A stretch of 64,000 nt of DNA from Pomphorhynchus laevis (lineage: Eukaryota; Acanthocephala; Palaeacanthocephala; Echinorhynchida; Pomphorhynchidae), in assembly GCA_012934845.2 (NCBI GenBank), contig WNNJ02001248.1:434001-498000 (forward strand), written 5' to 3'. Under the pieces are notes generated by a model. That model searched no databases and was not told the origin of the DNA. It worked only from the letters and a program-made list of their open reading frames with translations. Position 1 is the first letter of the stretch. Each line of letters starts with the position of its first letter. A program made the position numbers and the translations under genes. Shown here one piece after another: positions 44,120 to 53,265 of the stretch.

Positions 44120-46640
44120 CCCAACATTATCTCGGAATACGCAACCTTCGTGGAAGATCTTCAGGCTCTGCTTGATAGTACTCATGTTGGAGATTCCCTC
44201 GTTATATTGAGTGACTTCAATGTTCATATTGGTAGCGACAGTAGCGCTTGGAAGGAAGTGTTGGGGAAGAGCGGACTCTCTAATTTGAATGCGAGTGGTG
44301 TTGAATTATTGAACTTTTGTTCTCGTAACAATTTGTGCATAACCAACACCATGTTTGAACATAAGGAGATCCATAGATGCACAAGGCATCAAGAGTCTCT
44401 CTGTCAAAGATCAATGATCGATTTTGTAATCGTTTCATCTGATCTGAAACGTTATGTTTTAGACACTCGTGTAAAGAGAGGAGCTGATCTGCCAACCGAT
44501 CACTACCTTGTAGTTAGTAAACTTCGATGACCGATTGGATGCTAATAAGCCTGGTAAACGCAAACGTTGTGTGAGGGCGTCTTGAAAGAGTTTAGCAGAT
44601 GTTTCTGCCATAGAACGTTTTTCTGGCTACATCCAGAAGGACATTTCTCGGTTGCCAGAAAAGGTGAAGAGCATTGATCATGAGTGGGATTTTTTCAGAT
44701 CCTCGCTTGCCAAAGCAACTGTTAAAAGATGTGACTTAAAGGCATTAGGTGCTTGTCGCGGAGGAAATACACGAAGCTGGCTTATAAGGCCACTTTGTCA
44801 GATAAATCAGTGGAAGATGTAGACAAGTACCGAAGAGCAAAGAGAGCTTCAGCTCGAGCAGTTACTGAATCGAATAAGGCGGCTTGGGAGAAGTGTGGAG
44901 AGCACTTAGTACTTGATTATAGTTCAGCTTCAAAGATGTTCTGAAGGACGATCAGGAACGTTCGTGCTTAAAAGCATAAAACTCCTCAAACTGTCTGTGA
45001 CAAGACAAGATCTATGCTGACTGACATTGAAGAAATTCTTGGTTGTTGGAAAGAGCATTTTAGGAGTATCCTAAATCCGATTTATATGCCTTCTCTTGTA
45101 AAAGTAGAGCGTTTAGAACTAACAAAAGAGCTTATCTCTTTGGAAGAGATCATTGATGTTGTTAAAAACTTCGCAACGGCAAGTCGTCTGAAGTAGACGA
45201 GATTCGACCTGAAGCGGTAAAGGCTCTCGACGTTGTTGGCATGAATTGGCTAACACGGAGTTTCAACGTTTCGTTTAAGTCGGACAAGGTTCCAAATGAG
45301 TGGCGAACTGGGGTGTTGGTATCGATCTTTAAGTATGGTGACCGAACGGTATGTTCCAATTATCTAAGCATCACTCTTCTTAGCCAAACTGGTAAGCTAT
45401 TTGCTAGAATTCTTGAGTTAAGGATACGGCCAGTAGTTGAGGGACAGTTACAAGTGGAACAATGCAAATTTTGTCCAGATCGTGGAACTACGGATCAGCT
45501 CTTTACACTCTCAACTATCCTTGAATGGTCTTGGGAGTTCGCTCAACCGGTCTACATGTGTTTTGTAGATTTTGAGAAGACTTTCGACTAAGTTTCGCGA
45601 GAGAGATTGTGGGAGGTACTAGGGGGTATGGAGTGCCACACTATCTTCGGGTAGCTGTTTTTTTCTCTGTATGAACAAAGTATGAGTTGTGTTCGTGCTC
45701 TAGGTAGGAAGTCTAAATCATTTTCAGTAGGCGTGGGGCCACGTCAGGGTAGTATTTTGTCTCTACTTTTGTTCCTTGTTTACATATACAAAATTTTAAG
45801 GCGGGCTGCTCTAACGGATGTCGGTCTTCAGTTCGGTGTCATCAGGATACCATATCTGCCTTTTGCAGATGACGTTGTGTTGTTGGCTTCTTGTCCTGAG
45901 GATTTACAATGCCTACTAGATCGATTCACGTTGGAATGCCAAGCGGCAGGGATGTTGGTTAGTACCTCTAAAACTGTCTATATATGTTCGTCTCAGATTC
46001 AGATGCCTATGTCAATCCGGATTGGGGAAAATGTTCTTCCTGGTGCAGAGGATTTCAAGTATCTTAGGGTATTGTTCTCAAGGGACGGCAGGAACATCAA
46101 GGAGATTGCGAAGCGGATTTGTGCATCTAACGCAGCAATGCGTTCTTTGCACAAGTCAGTCGTGGTGAAGCGAGAGTTGAGTCTTTGGGCGAAGCTTTTG
46201 GTTTATTACGTAATATTCGTTCCTATCCTAACCTATGGTCATAAACTTTGGGTTATGACCGAACGGATAATATCTTGGATACAAACGACCGAAATTAGGT
46301 TCCTTCGCGTTGTGCCCGGTCTTAACCTTAGAGATAAAGTTAGGAATTCGGTCATCCGGGATGGACTCGGAGTAAAGTCGCTGCTTCTCCACATTAAAGA
46401 AAGTCAGCTGAGGTGGCTAGGACACATCCTGGGGATGTCTAGGGATCGCCTTCCTCGGAGGGTTTTCTAGGCTGGATTCTCTGGATAGAGACCTCAAGGT
46501 AGACATCGGTATAGGTGGAGAGATCCAATCTCGAAATTGTCCGACTAACGTTTTGCTTTATCTGAGAGAGAATTCTGGTCAAGTGCCCAGGATAGCGATG
46601 CCTGGAGTAGTTTGGTTCGTGTACTCCCTCCACGACCCGA
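44120..46640 (+). pseudogene. RTE-type LINE, endonuclease C-half to 3' end
   Basis: 44150-44530: SLVILSDFNVHIGSD (degraded GDFN), MIDFVIVSSDLKRYVLDT, LPTDHYLVVSKL, then TGA. 44753-44944: linker. 45014-45196 and 45241-45591: VPNEWRTGVLVSIFKYGDR, LLSQTGKLFARILELRIRP, TDQLFTLSTIL and VDFEKTFD-stop (motif A, a TAA directly behind). 45682-46470: VGPRQGSILSLLLF (B), LPFADDVVLLAS (C, FADD), YGHKLWVMTERI and SQLRWLGHILGMSRDRLPRR, the typical RTE C-terminus. Same family as 28916-30740 but with its 3' end. Several stops and frameshifts. It ends near 46640. Confidence 0.88.
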
Positions 46641-46655
46641 CACCCGGACCAGTGG

Positions 46656-46698
46656 TTGACAAGAAAAAACTTTTATATTATTTGTTTTTTCTTGTCAA
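46656..46698. repeat. Perfect inverted repeat at RTE/NUMT join
   Basis: Arms of 15 bases (46656-46670 TTGACAAGAAAAAAC; 46684-46698 its reverse complement) around a 13-base loop. It lies at the end of the RTE element, about 60 bases before mitochondrial sequence starts. Confidence 0.93.
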
Positions 46699-46756
46699 GA
46701 AATTGTTGTTGCTGAAATTATATTATATAGTTATATTACACACAGGTCACAATATT

Positions 46757-47690
46757 GGTCCCACTGACCCCTTTTGTAATACAAGAAGCCTTTAAAAGGC
46801 TTCTTCGAATCTCACTAATCGCCACAACAAAGTAATACCTAGCTTCCGAAGTCTTTTCGTCTTTTTCCTCTTTAAAGCATTTTCACTTTAAAGTAATTTC
46901 TTCTCTCATTACAAACACCCCCATTCAAATATTATCCCCTTCATTCCTGATTGCAATAAACAACTATTATGCTACCTTAGAATAGTCAACTTACAACAGC
47001 CTTCAAAGTCTCAGCGGGCAAGGGCTACTATATATGAATATAGAAATGCTTTTAATAAACATTTATTAAATGGCCCCATTTAAATGTAACGTCTACCTCT
47101 TTGCACTTTTATAATATAAATGATCATGGGCAGATTAACTCATTAAAAATATTATTCCAATAACGCGGGTTTGCTTTAAATAAATCCTATATCCTCTCAA
47201 TTTGTAATAACAGTAAGACACTTTAAAGCATTTTCATTCTACATTTAACAATAAAATCCCCCAAAGAGACTTACCCCTCACACTCGGCCAACCTATACCC
47301 TAACCGATATAATCTAATTATTGTAGGCCCTAATCCCCACATTTTTGCAGGACTAGGTACTAATATAGAAATGCTTTTAATAAACATTTATTAAATGGCC
47401 CCATTTAAATGTAACGTCTACCTCTTTGCACTTTTATAATATAAATGATCATGGGCAGATTAACTCATTAAAAATATTATTCCAATAACGCGGGTTTGCT
47501 TTAAATAAATCCTATATCCTCTCAATTTGTAATAACAGTAAGACACTTTAAAGCATTTTCATTCTACATTTAACAATAAAATCCCCCAAAGAGACTTACC
47601 CCTCACACTCGGCCAACCTATACCCTAACCGATATAATCTAATTATTGTAGGCCCTAATCCCCACATTTTTGCAGGACTAGGTACTAATA
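46757..47690 (-). pseudogene. rrnL: Mitochondrial 16S rRNA pseudogene with tandem duplication
   Basis: Minus strand. The conserved CTAAGGTAGCATAAT element and the GACGAAAAGAC loop identify the large rRNA around the peptidyl-transferase region. The 325-bp duplication (47041-47690) looks identical in both units by eye, so it is recent or arose at insertion. An intact gene would not contain it. Confidence 0.85.
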
Positions 47691-48059
47691 TCTTAGGGTT
47701 TAAGGTACCTGGATTTTCAATAAATTCCTGCCCACTTATACAAAAAGTAATCCAACCGCTTTGTTATCTTTTTTAAGTTCAAGCTCACTAATAACTACTC
47801 CCTCTACACGTCAATTGCTAACTCTTCCCTCAGTTTAGCTACAATAAAACTCTTGAGTCCATTGACATAAATATAAGACCCAATCTCTCCATAATTATCA
47901 ACCAGCAAGTATCCCTGGCAATTAAAAATTGCCTGTACCCTAATACTACCTATCAGTCGCCGGTATCAACTGATAATAAAGTGAAACTAAATGTGAGCTT
48001 ATCAACGCCATGTACAACACCCACTGCGGCTTGATCATATAAGCGTTATGGGAAGGACC
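47691..48059. other. Mitochondrial-like tract, gene not assigned
   Basis: C/A-rich on the plus strand, like the rrnL part, so probably more minus-strand mtDNA. Neither an rRNA signature nor a protein can be assigned with confidence. Confidence 0.5.
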
Positions 48060-48437
48060 CACATCATCTCTTGTTTTTGGTGGTAATAGTTGTAGTGGTA
48101 ATTCATCTGATTAAACACTATCGTAAGGAGAGATCCAACCCCTTGGCGGTTGGAGGAATCCAGGGTTATTTGTTGTTAAAAATATTCTGGGTCTTGTACA
48201 TTAAAGATGTTCTGGGTCTCTTGTACTCCTTGACAAATTGGGTAGTGGTACTAGTGTCTCCGCATAGCTTGATGGATGCGGTGACACCGTCCCACATTAA
48301 GCCAGAGTGGTACTTCTTGTCTATTTTATTCTGCGTGCAGTTCTATTTGAGTTAAGGGTGTCGTGTTGATATTTTTATCAGTATTGATTATATTGGGGTT
48401 TGGGTGTAGAGGAGGTGTTTTGTGTATTATTATTATT
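48060..48437 (+). pseudogene. cob: Cytochrome b pseudogene fragment
   Basis: In the window's frame it reads RSNPLAVGGIQGY, then KDVLGLLY and VTPSHIKPEWYFLSILF. These match the conserved cytochrome b strings SNNPLG, KDLLG and TPxHIKPEWYFL in order. Val-rich and G/T-rich, as in acanthocephalan-like mitochondrial genes. A stop follows at 48353. It is opposite in strand to the neighbouring rrnL piece, so the mtDNA was rearranged before or during insertion. Confidence 0.88.
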
Positions 48438-48625
48438 GGTCCCACTGACCCCTTTTGTAATACAAGAAGCCTTTAAAAGGCTTCTTCGAATCTCACTAAT
48501 CGCCACAACAAAGTAATACCTAGCTTCCGAAGTCTTTTCGTCTTTTTCCTCTTTAAAGCATTTTCACTTTAAAGTAATTTCTTCTCTCATTACAAACACC
48601 CCCATTCAAATATTATCCCCTTCAT
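48438..48625 (-). repeat. Second copy of the 188-bp rrnL segment
   Basis: Appears identical to 46757-46944 (offset 1681) in the same orientation. Together the two copies flank NUMT 1 like direct repeats. Confidence 0.92.
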
Positions 48626-48682
48626 ATGAAGGGGATAATATTATCCCCCTCAAATGAAGCTTTTTTTTAAGCTTCATTTGAG
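48609..48682. repeat. Two adjacent palindromes at NUMT/RLE-element join
   Basis: 48609-48642 is a perfect 34-bp palindrome with its centre at 48625/48626, exactly where the rrnL copy ends. 48649-48662 and 48669-48682 are 14-bp perfect arms around T(6). The second right arm leads into the leader of the RLE element. Confidence 0.95.
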
Positions 48683-48717
48683 CTTAAAAAAAAGTTTGAG
48701 ATAAAATAACATACAAA

Positions 48718-48910
48718 GAACGATTATAGAAGAACGATTATAGAAGAACGATTATAGAAGAACGATTATAGAAGAACGATTATAGAAGAACGATTATAGA
48801 AGAACGATTATAGAAGAACGATTATAGAAGAACGATTATAGAAGAACGATTATAGAAGAACGATTATAGAAGAACGATTATAGAAGAACGATTATAGAAG
48901 AACGATTATA
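48718..48910. repeat. 14-bp minisatellite, 13 units, at RLE element 5' end
   Basis: Unit GAACGATTATAGAA, nearly invariant, ending with an 11-base partial unit. It sits in the 5' UTR about 70 bases before the start codon. Confidence 0.97.
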
Positions 48911-48977
48911 ATTATTAAAATTTATAACTGTTCTAGCAAATTACAGTGCAATTCAATTCTGTTCTTAAACAAAACAA

Positions 48978-51900
48978 ATGCCAAAGGGCAAGCCTGCGAC
49001 AACTCTGAAATGCTGTTCATGCAACGGCCCGAATGCTAAATGTAAAGGATGTCGATGTGCTAAGCAGAATATCCTATGCTTGAATTGCTCAGCTGTGAAT
49101 TGTTCCAATCGTGAAGTAAATTGCTCCGCAACAGCTTCCAATAATATTGCTATATCCATATTGAGTAAACCGAATTCAGATTGTGAAAACTCTGATCATC
49201 GGCATTGTCCTCTTAACAACCATATAAATATAAATTACACAATGAATACTCGTCAAGAGTCCGATGTATTGTCTATACAGGATATATTCTCGATCGTCAT
49301 ACAATGGAAACCTAACTTATTTCGACTTCCAAAATGTTCAGAGTCCAAACAATTTATATCAGAACTTGCACGCATATTCAGGGATTCTCTCACTAATTCG
49401 GAAACTTTTACTAAGTACATCATCTTTGGACATCTTATTCTTCAACGTAATTCTCGTCAATCTCCCAAATCATTGAAATCAACTTTATCCCGACGATTGG
49501 ACATGTGGTTCGATAATGACTATGCTGGATTATACGCTGAAGCCTCGGCCCTTCAAAATATGAAAGCCTTAAAAATTCAACCTTCGAAGTCAAGAGATTG
49601 GCGCAAAAAATTCGTCTCATTGGTTGAAAGCTCTCGACTGAACACAGCAATGCATCTTCTAGACAACGATTCTTATGATGGCGTTCCTTTGCAACCAGAG
49701 GATGTGATTGGTTCTAAAACTGTTCGGGAATTATTACTCGACAAGCACCCTGTACCGAGCCCATTAGTTCCTCATGCTGTTAACTGGTCTTTCCCAATCA
49801 CAGTTCCAAATTTTCACCCTGTGATTTTTGATTCAATCGATAGTGAATTGATAATTCGTATGGCTAAACGTGTTAAAGGTGGAGCAGGTCCCTCCGGCAT
49901 TGATGCACAGTCATGGCTACAGATGTTAACTAAGTTTGGTCACGAATCTGCTGAATTGACTAAAGTTTTGTCAACGTTCGCAAAATCTTTAGCTACTGAG
50001 CTTATGCCTACTAATGTTATAAATGTATTGGCTTTAAGCAGATTAATAGCCTTATCCAAAAAATCGGGAATAAGGCCTATTGGTATTGGCGACGTTAGTA
50101 GGAGAATAATGTCGAAAGCCATTCTTTCTATAATTTCCAATGATATTCAAGAAGTGTGCGGACGGTTGCAAATGTGCGCTGGTCAACGAGCTGGAGTGGA
50201 GTGCGTCACGCACGCAGTTCGCGAATGCCTGTTAAAAGATCCTGATGCAGTTCTTCTCACTGTTGATGCAGATAATGCATTTAACAGAATAAATCGAAAG
50301 GCAGCTCTCGCTAATATATCACGCATTTGTCCCTCTATGTCTACTATACTACACAATTTTTACGATAACCCTTCAAATTTTTCAACTGGTGATAGTTTCA
50401 TCAAATCCCAAGAGGGATTTACGCAAGGTGATGTACTTGCTATGCCAGCTTTTGCCGTAGCAACCCTGCCATTATTGTTGAACATTACTGAGGAGTTTCC
50501 TAACATCAACCAATTCTGGTACGCGGATGATGGCAATTTAATCGGCGAACCTGTGCAAATTTACAAGGCTTTCAAATTCTTGTGTGACTACGGCCGTGCT
50601 TTCGGATTTCATGTCAACAGCAACAAATGCGTTCTACTAACTAGTCCCGAAAATGCAGATAGTACCCGCAAACTTTTTAATGAAACGGGAATCGACATTG
50701 TTGTCGATGGCACGTTAGTACTCGGTGCTCCTATTGGAACAGATGATTATATAAATAAAACTACGGAACAAAAGATCTCTAATTATTGCTCATTAGTAAA
50801 TCGTCTTGCTGACGTGGGTATTCTTGATTTGCAGATAAGCTATACTAGTATGACCAGATCGCTTCAGCATAAATGGATTCACTTGCAAAGAACCACAAAC
50901 TGTTCAATTGGTAGTTTCGATGATCTATATGACACCATTCAGAAGCGTTTTGATAAGCTTTTTAATTTGAAATTGCCTGACGACGATTATTTATGGCCGT
51001 TATTTACCCTTCCGATAAGACTAGGTGGTCTAGGTATTGCTGACCCACGTTTTACTGCGATAGAAGAGTTTAAAAGCTCAAAAGATATATGCACTCCTTA
51101 TTTAAATGGCTTATACGGTGTGGACTTAAGGACTGAACAATCCAAACGCATTGCCCTTATAGGCACTTCAAAGATTGATATTCAAAAGTCATTGCTTAGA
51201 GATCGAGTAGCTAATGTTGGTGACAATTTGTTACGTATTATGGAACATCTACAAGTCAAAGGTGCCTCGTCATGGCTCTCCACATATCCTACGAGTGATC
51301 GTTGGACTCGAGTTAGCAATGTAGAATTTCGTGACGCACTTGCAGCTCGATATCATAGACTACCACTAGACGCGCCCTCTCATTGCCCCTGCGGTGAACA
51401 TAATTCTCTGGCTCACTCACTTACCTGTCCCACCGGAGGTCATCCATCGATAAGACATGATTCAATTCGTGATATATTTTCTAAAACCTTGACAGAAATA
51501 TGTGATAATGTGCAAAAAGAGCCAACACTACTGCCAGTAAATTCTAGTATTCATTTCGAGCGCATATCTACATCTCGCGCTCATGATGCACGTTTGGATA
51601 TCGCCTGCTGTGGTTTTTATGGAAGTCGTTCGGAGCGAACTTTATTTGATACTTGCGTTTTTAACGTTTTCGCTCCGTCCAACCTTTCGAAATCCGCTGG
51701 GGCTGCTTTTACATATCACGAAACACGTAAATTCGCTAAGTATCAAGAGAGAGTAACTGCCATAGAGAGGGCGAATTTCGCACCTATCGTGTTATCATGT
51801 TTCGGTGGAGCAGTAAAATCATCTGCACAATTAATTCAGAGAATTGCACAGAAGATGGCAATAAAAAACAATCATTCCTACTCAGAAGAATTGACAAAAT

Positions 51901-51998
51901 TACGGTCAAAGATTGGAATTCAGTTGGCTCGTTCAATTTCGATGTGTATTCGCGGTCCTCGTTCTGCTCGACATCGACCTGCAAACTCAATGAACTAA
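48978..51998 (+). CDS. RLE-type retrotransposon polyprotein: CXC-like cluster, RT, CCHC, endonuclease
   Basis: 1006 residues, no stop. The start MPKGKPATTLK is supported by the MTRGKPSTFNN start of copy 1. Residues about 13-43: nine-cysteine cluster CC-x-C-x6-C-x2-C-x-C-x6-C-x2-C-x4-C, CXC/CRC-like, probably DNA-binding. RT: GGAGPSGIDAQSWLQML, RPIGIGDVSRRIMSKAI, TVDADNAFNRINR (A, about 424), EGFTQGDVLAM (B) and FWYADDGNLI (C, about 512). About 802-816: CPCG...H...C zinc motif. RLE endonuclease: RHDSIRD (about 826), LDIAC (about 872), FDTCVF (about 889) and RKFAKYQER (about 917), consistent with a PD-(D/E)xK fold. The arrangement RT, then CCHC, then RLE is that of R2/R4/NeSL-type elements. Similar RT/RLE proteins occur in cnidarian and sponge repeats as far as I recall. 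Exact clade unknown. Confidence 0.87.
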   Translation: MPKGKPATTLKCCSCNGPNAKCKGCRCAKQNILCLNCSAVNCSNREVNCSATASNNIAISILSKPNSDCENSDHRHCPLNNHININYTMNTRQESDVLSIQDIFSIVIQWKPNLFRLPKCSESKQFISELARIFRDSLTNSETFTKYIIFGHLILQRNSRQSPKSLKSTLSRRLDMWFDNDYAGLYAEASALQNMKALKIQPSKSRDWRKKFVSLVESSRLNTAMHLLDNDSYDGVPLQPEDVIGSKTVRELLLDKHPVPSPLVPHAVNWSFPITVPNFHPVIFDSIDSELIIRMAKRVKGGAGPSGIDAQSWLQMLTKFGHESAELTKVLSTFAKSLATELMPTNVINVLALSRLIALSKKSGIRPIGIGDVSRRIMSKAILSIISNDIQEVCGRLQMCAGQRAGVECVTHAVRECLLKDPDAVLLTVDADNAFNRINRKAALANISRICPSMSTILHNFYDNPSNFSTGDSFIKSQEGFTQGDVLAMPAFAVATLPLLLNITEEFPNINQFWYADDGNLIGEPVQIYKAFKFLCDYGRAFGFHVNSNKCVLLTSPENADSTRKLFNETGIDIVVDGTLVLGAPIGTDDYINKTTEQKISNYCSLVNRLADVGILDLQISYTSMTRSLQHKWIHLQRTTNCSIGSFDDLYDTIQKRFDKLFNLKLPDDDYLWPLFTLPIRLGGLGIADPRFTAIEEFKSSKDICTPYLNGLYGVDLRTEQSKRIALIGTSKIDIQKSLLRDRVANVGDNLLRIMEHLQVKGASSWLSTYPTSDRWTRVSNVEFRDALAARYHRLPLDAPSHCPCGEHNSLAHSLTCPTGGHPSIRHDSIRDIFSKTLTEICDNVQKEPTLLPVNSSIHFERISTSRAHDARLDIACCGFYGSRSERTLFDTCVFNVFAPSNLSKSAGAAFTYHETRKFAKYQERVTAIERANFAPIVLSCFGGAVKSSAQLIQRIAQKMAIKNNHSYSEELTKLRSKIGIQLARSISMCIRGPRSARHRPANSMN

Positions 51999-52065
51999 AA
52001 TTTATAGTATAACTATATTTGTTTGTTTTTTTTTTCAAAAAAATTCAATTATTTAAAAAAAAAAA

Positions 52066-53236
52066 TTATTATTATTATCATGTAGACAACGTTACGAGCA
52101 TAGCTCACAGTTAAAAGAAAAAGAGAAAATCAAAAACAAATCAGTTAACAATTTAAAATAATCTGTCGTTTAAAGAGCTCACGAGTTCCCGCATTTACAA
52201 TATCATCGCTTAAACGATTCCATGAATTTATTATTCGTTGTCCAAATTGAATCGTCCTAGAATGTACTATTCGTTGGCGACTAAGATAAAACGAGTGACC
52301 TCGCAAAGCTCGAGTTGATCGAATGTTGAAGAGCCCACGCAACACATGGTGTTTATTGTGAAATACCTCCCATACAAGACACAGATCCCGCGAGTCACGA
52401 ATATCACATAATGACTGCATATTTAAAGACCGAAGACGGTCCTCGTAAGGAAGTTCTCTCAAAGAATGTACTAATTTTGTTGCCCTACGTAGCACCTTCT
52501 CAAGTCGATTAATCTCATCTCTGGTTCGAGGGTATGAACATTGAGAAGCATATAACAAATGACTTAGTACAAAAGCGTTTGCAAGAACTCTAAAAGAACG
52601 TGGACTCACATAGCTGAATGATCGGCGAAGGAAACCAACCATACGCATGGCCTTCGAACAAATGTACTCAGTGTTTTGGCGAGTGGAGAAATCATCCGTT
52701 ATCAATACGCCAAGATCTTTATAGCTCGAAACCAATTTAATCACTCGATCCCCGAGATGATATATCGGCACTGGAACAATATTACGTGATCGAATGTGCA
52801 TGCAAGTGCACTTCGAGGCATTAACAGACAGACCATTAGAACGTGCCCACTTAAGAACCGTGTCAATATCTGATTGAAGAATGTTACGATCATAATTCGA
52901 CTTGATGGCTCTCCAAATTTTTAAATCGTCAGCAAATAATAATGAATGCGAACTTATTACACTGGGTAGATCGTTGATGAAAATACAAAACAGCAAAGGA
53001 CCCAATACAGACCCTTGCGGGACACCGGCATTAACTGGATAATGCTCGGAAAGGGTACCGTTAATGGCGACCTGGTATGTGCGACCAGAAAGAAAGTTGC
53101 ATATCCAACGAATGATAATTGGATTGATTTTTAATGCACTTATCTTCATAATCAACTTGTCATGGGGTACATGATCAAATGCTTTGGAGAAGTCAAAAAA
53201 TATGACATCGACAGCATACCCCTCATCCACGAACAA
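52066..53236 (-). mobile_element. EEP-type LINE (family C), 5'-truncated, RT open
   Basis: 3' tail GATAATAATAATAA-like at 52066-52080 (minus), 3' UTR to 52144, coding 52145-53236. Cut on its 5' side within the RT, at a perfect inverted repeat (53234-53265) that joins it to NUMT 2. Confidence 0.9.
52145..53236 (-). CDS. LINE reverse transcriptase C-terminal part, family C, open frame
   Basis: 363 codons without a stop. It starts just before RT motif A: AVDVIFFDFSKAFDHVPHD. Then NAGVPQGSVLGPLLF (B), LLFADDLKIW (C, FADD), WARSNGLSVNASKC (D) and the CR1-like C-terminus (LEKVLRRATKLV, LRGHSFYLSRQ, SWNRLSDDI). The upstream RT fingers and the endonuclease are missing, so it cannot act alone, but the absence of lesions implies a young insertion. 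A natural start codon is not expected here. Confidence 0.88.
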   Translation of the reverse strand: MFVDEGYAVDVIFFDFSKAFDHVPHDKLIMKISALKINPIIIRWICNFLSGRTYQVAINGTLSEHYPVNAGVPQGSVLGPLLFCIFINDLPSVISSHSLLFADDLKIWRAIKSNYDRNILQSDIDTVLKWARSNGLSVNASKCTCMHIRSRNIVPVPIYHLGDRVIKLVSSYKDLGVLITDDFSTRQNTEYICSKAMRMVGFLRRSFSYVSPRSFRVLANAFVLSHLLYASQCSYPRTRDEINRLEKVLRRATKLVHSLRELPYEDRLRSLNMQSLCDIRDSRDLCLVWEVFHNKHHVLRGLFNIRSTRALRGHSFYLSRQRIVHSRTIQFGQRIINSWNRLSDDIVNAGTRELFKRQIILNC

Positions 53237-53265
53237 TCAACCCACGAACCGTCGTGGGTTGATTG
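53234..53265. repeat. Perfect inverted repeat at LINE/NUMT join
   Basis: Arms CAATCAACCCACGA (53234-53247) and its reverse complement (53252-53265) around a 4-base loop. It lies exactly between the LINE 5' truncation and mitochondrial sequence. Confidence 0.95.

Larger units (their letters stand above)
46757..48625. pseudogene. NUMT 1: rrnL (minus), duplicated, plus cob fragment (plus)
   Basis: Nuclear copy of mitochondrial DNA. 46757-47045 reads on the minus strand as large-subunit rRNA: GTTGACTATTCTAAGGTAGC near 46985 and GACGAAAAGACTTCGG near 46850 are the universal domain IV/V strings in correct order. A 325-bp block is then duplicated in tandem (47041-47365 and 47366-47690). A further tract of mt-like sequence leads to a cob fragment at 48060-48355. 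A 188-bp rrnL piece (46757-46944) occurs again at 48438-48625, ending at the centre of a palindrome. Confidence 0.87.
48686..52065 (+). mobile_element. RLE-type non-LTR retrotransposon, copy 3, apparently intact
   Basis: 5' leader with block 1 (48680-48714), 13 full units of a 14-bp minisatellite (48718-48899), block 2 (48917-48945), one ORF of 1006 codons, a short 3' UTR and A(11) at 52055-52065. The poly(A) touches the (TAA)n tail of a minus-strand family C LINE. Relatives in this window are at 10583-13860 and 42369-43074. The best candidate in the window for a recently active element. Confidence 0.88.

Noticed and set aside
48060-48355. Functional mitochondrial cytochrome b gene
   Set aside because: Only about 95 codons, flanked by rearranged rRNA pieces and nuclear retroelements; a NUMT.
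48718-48910. CRISPR array or centromere-type satellite
   Set aside because: Direct 14-bp units without spacers, limited to the 5' UTR of one element.
48978-51998. Bacterial retron, group II intron or DGR reverse transcriptase
   Set aside because: The CCHC plus RLE-like C-terminus, poly(A) tail and eukaryotic surroundings fit a non-LTR retrotransposon.
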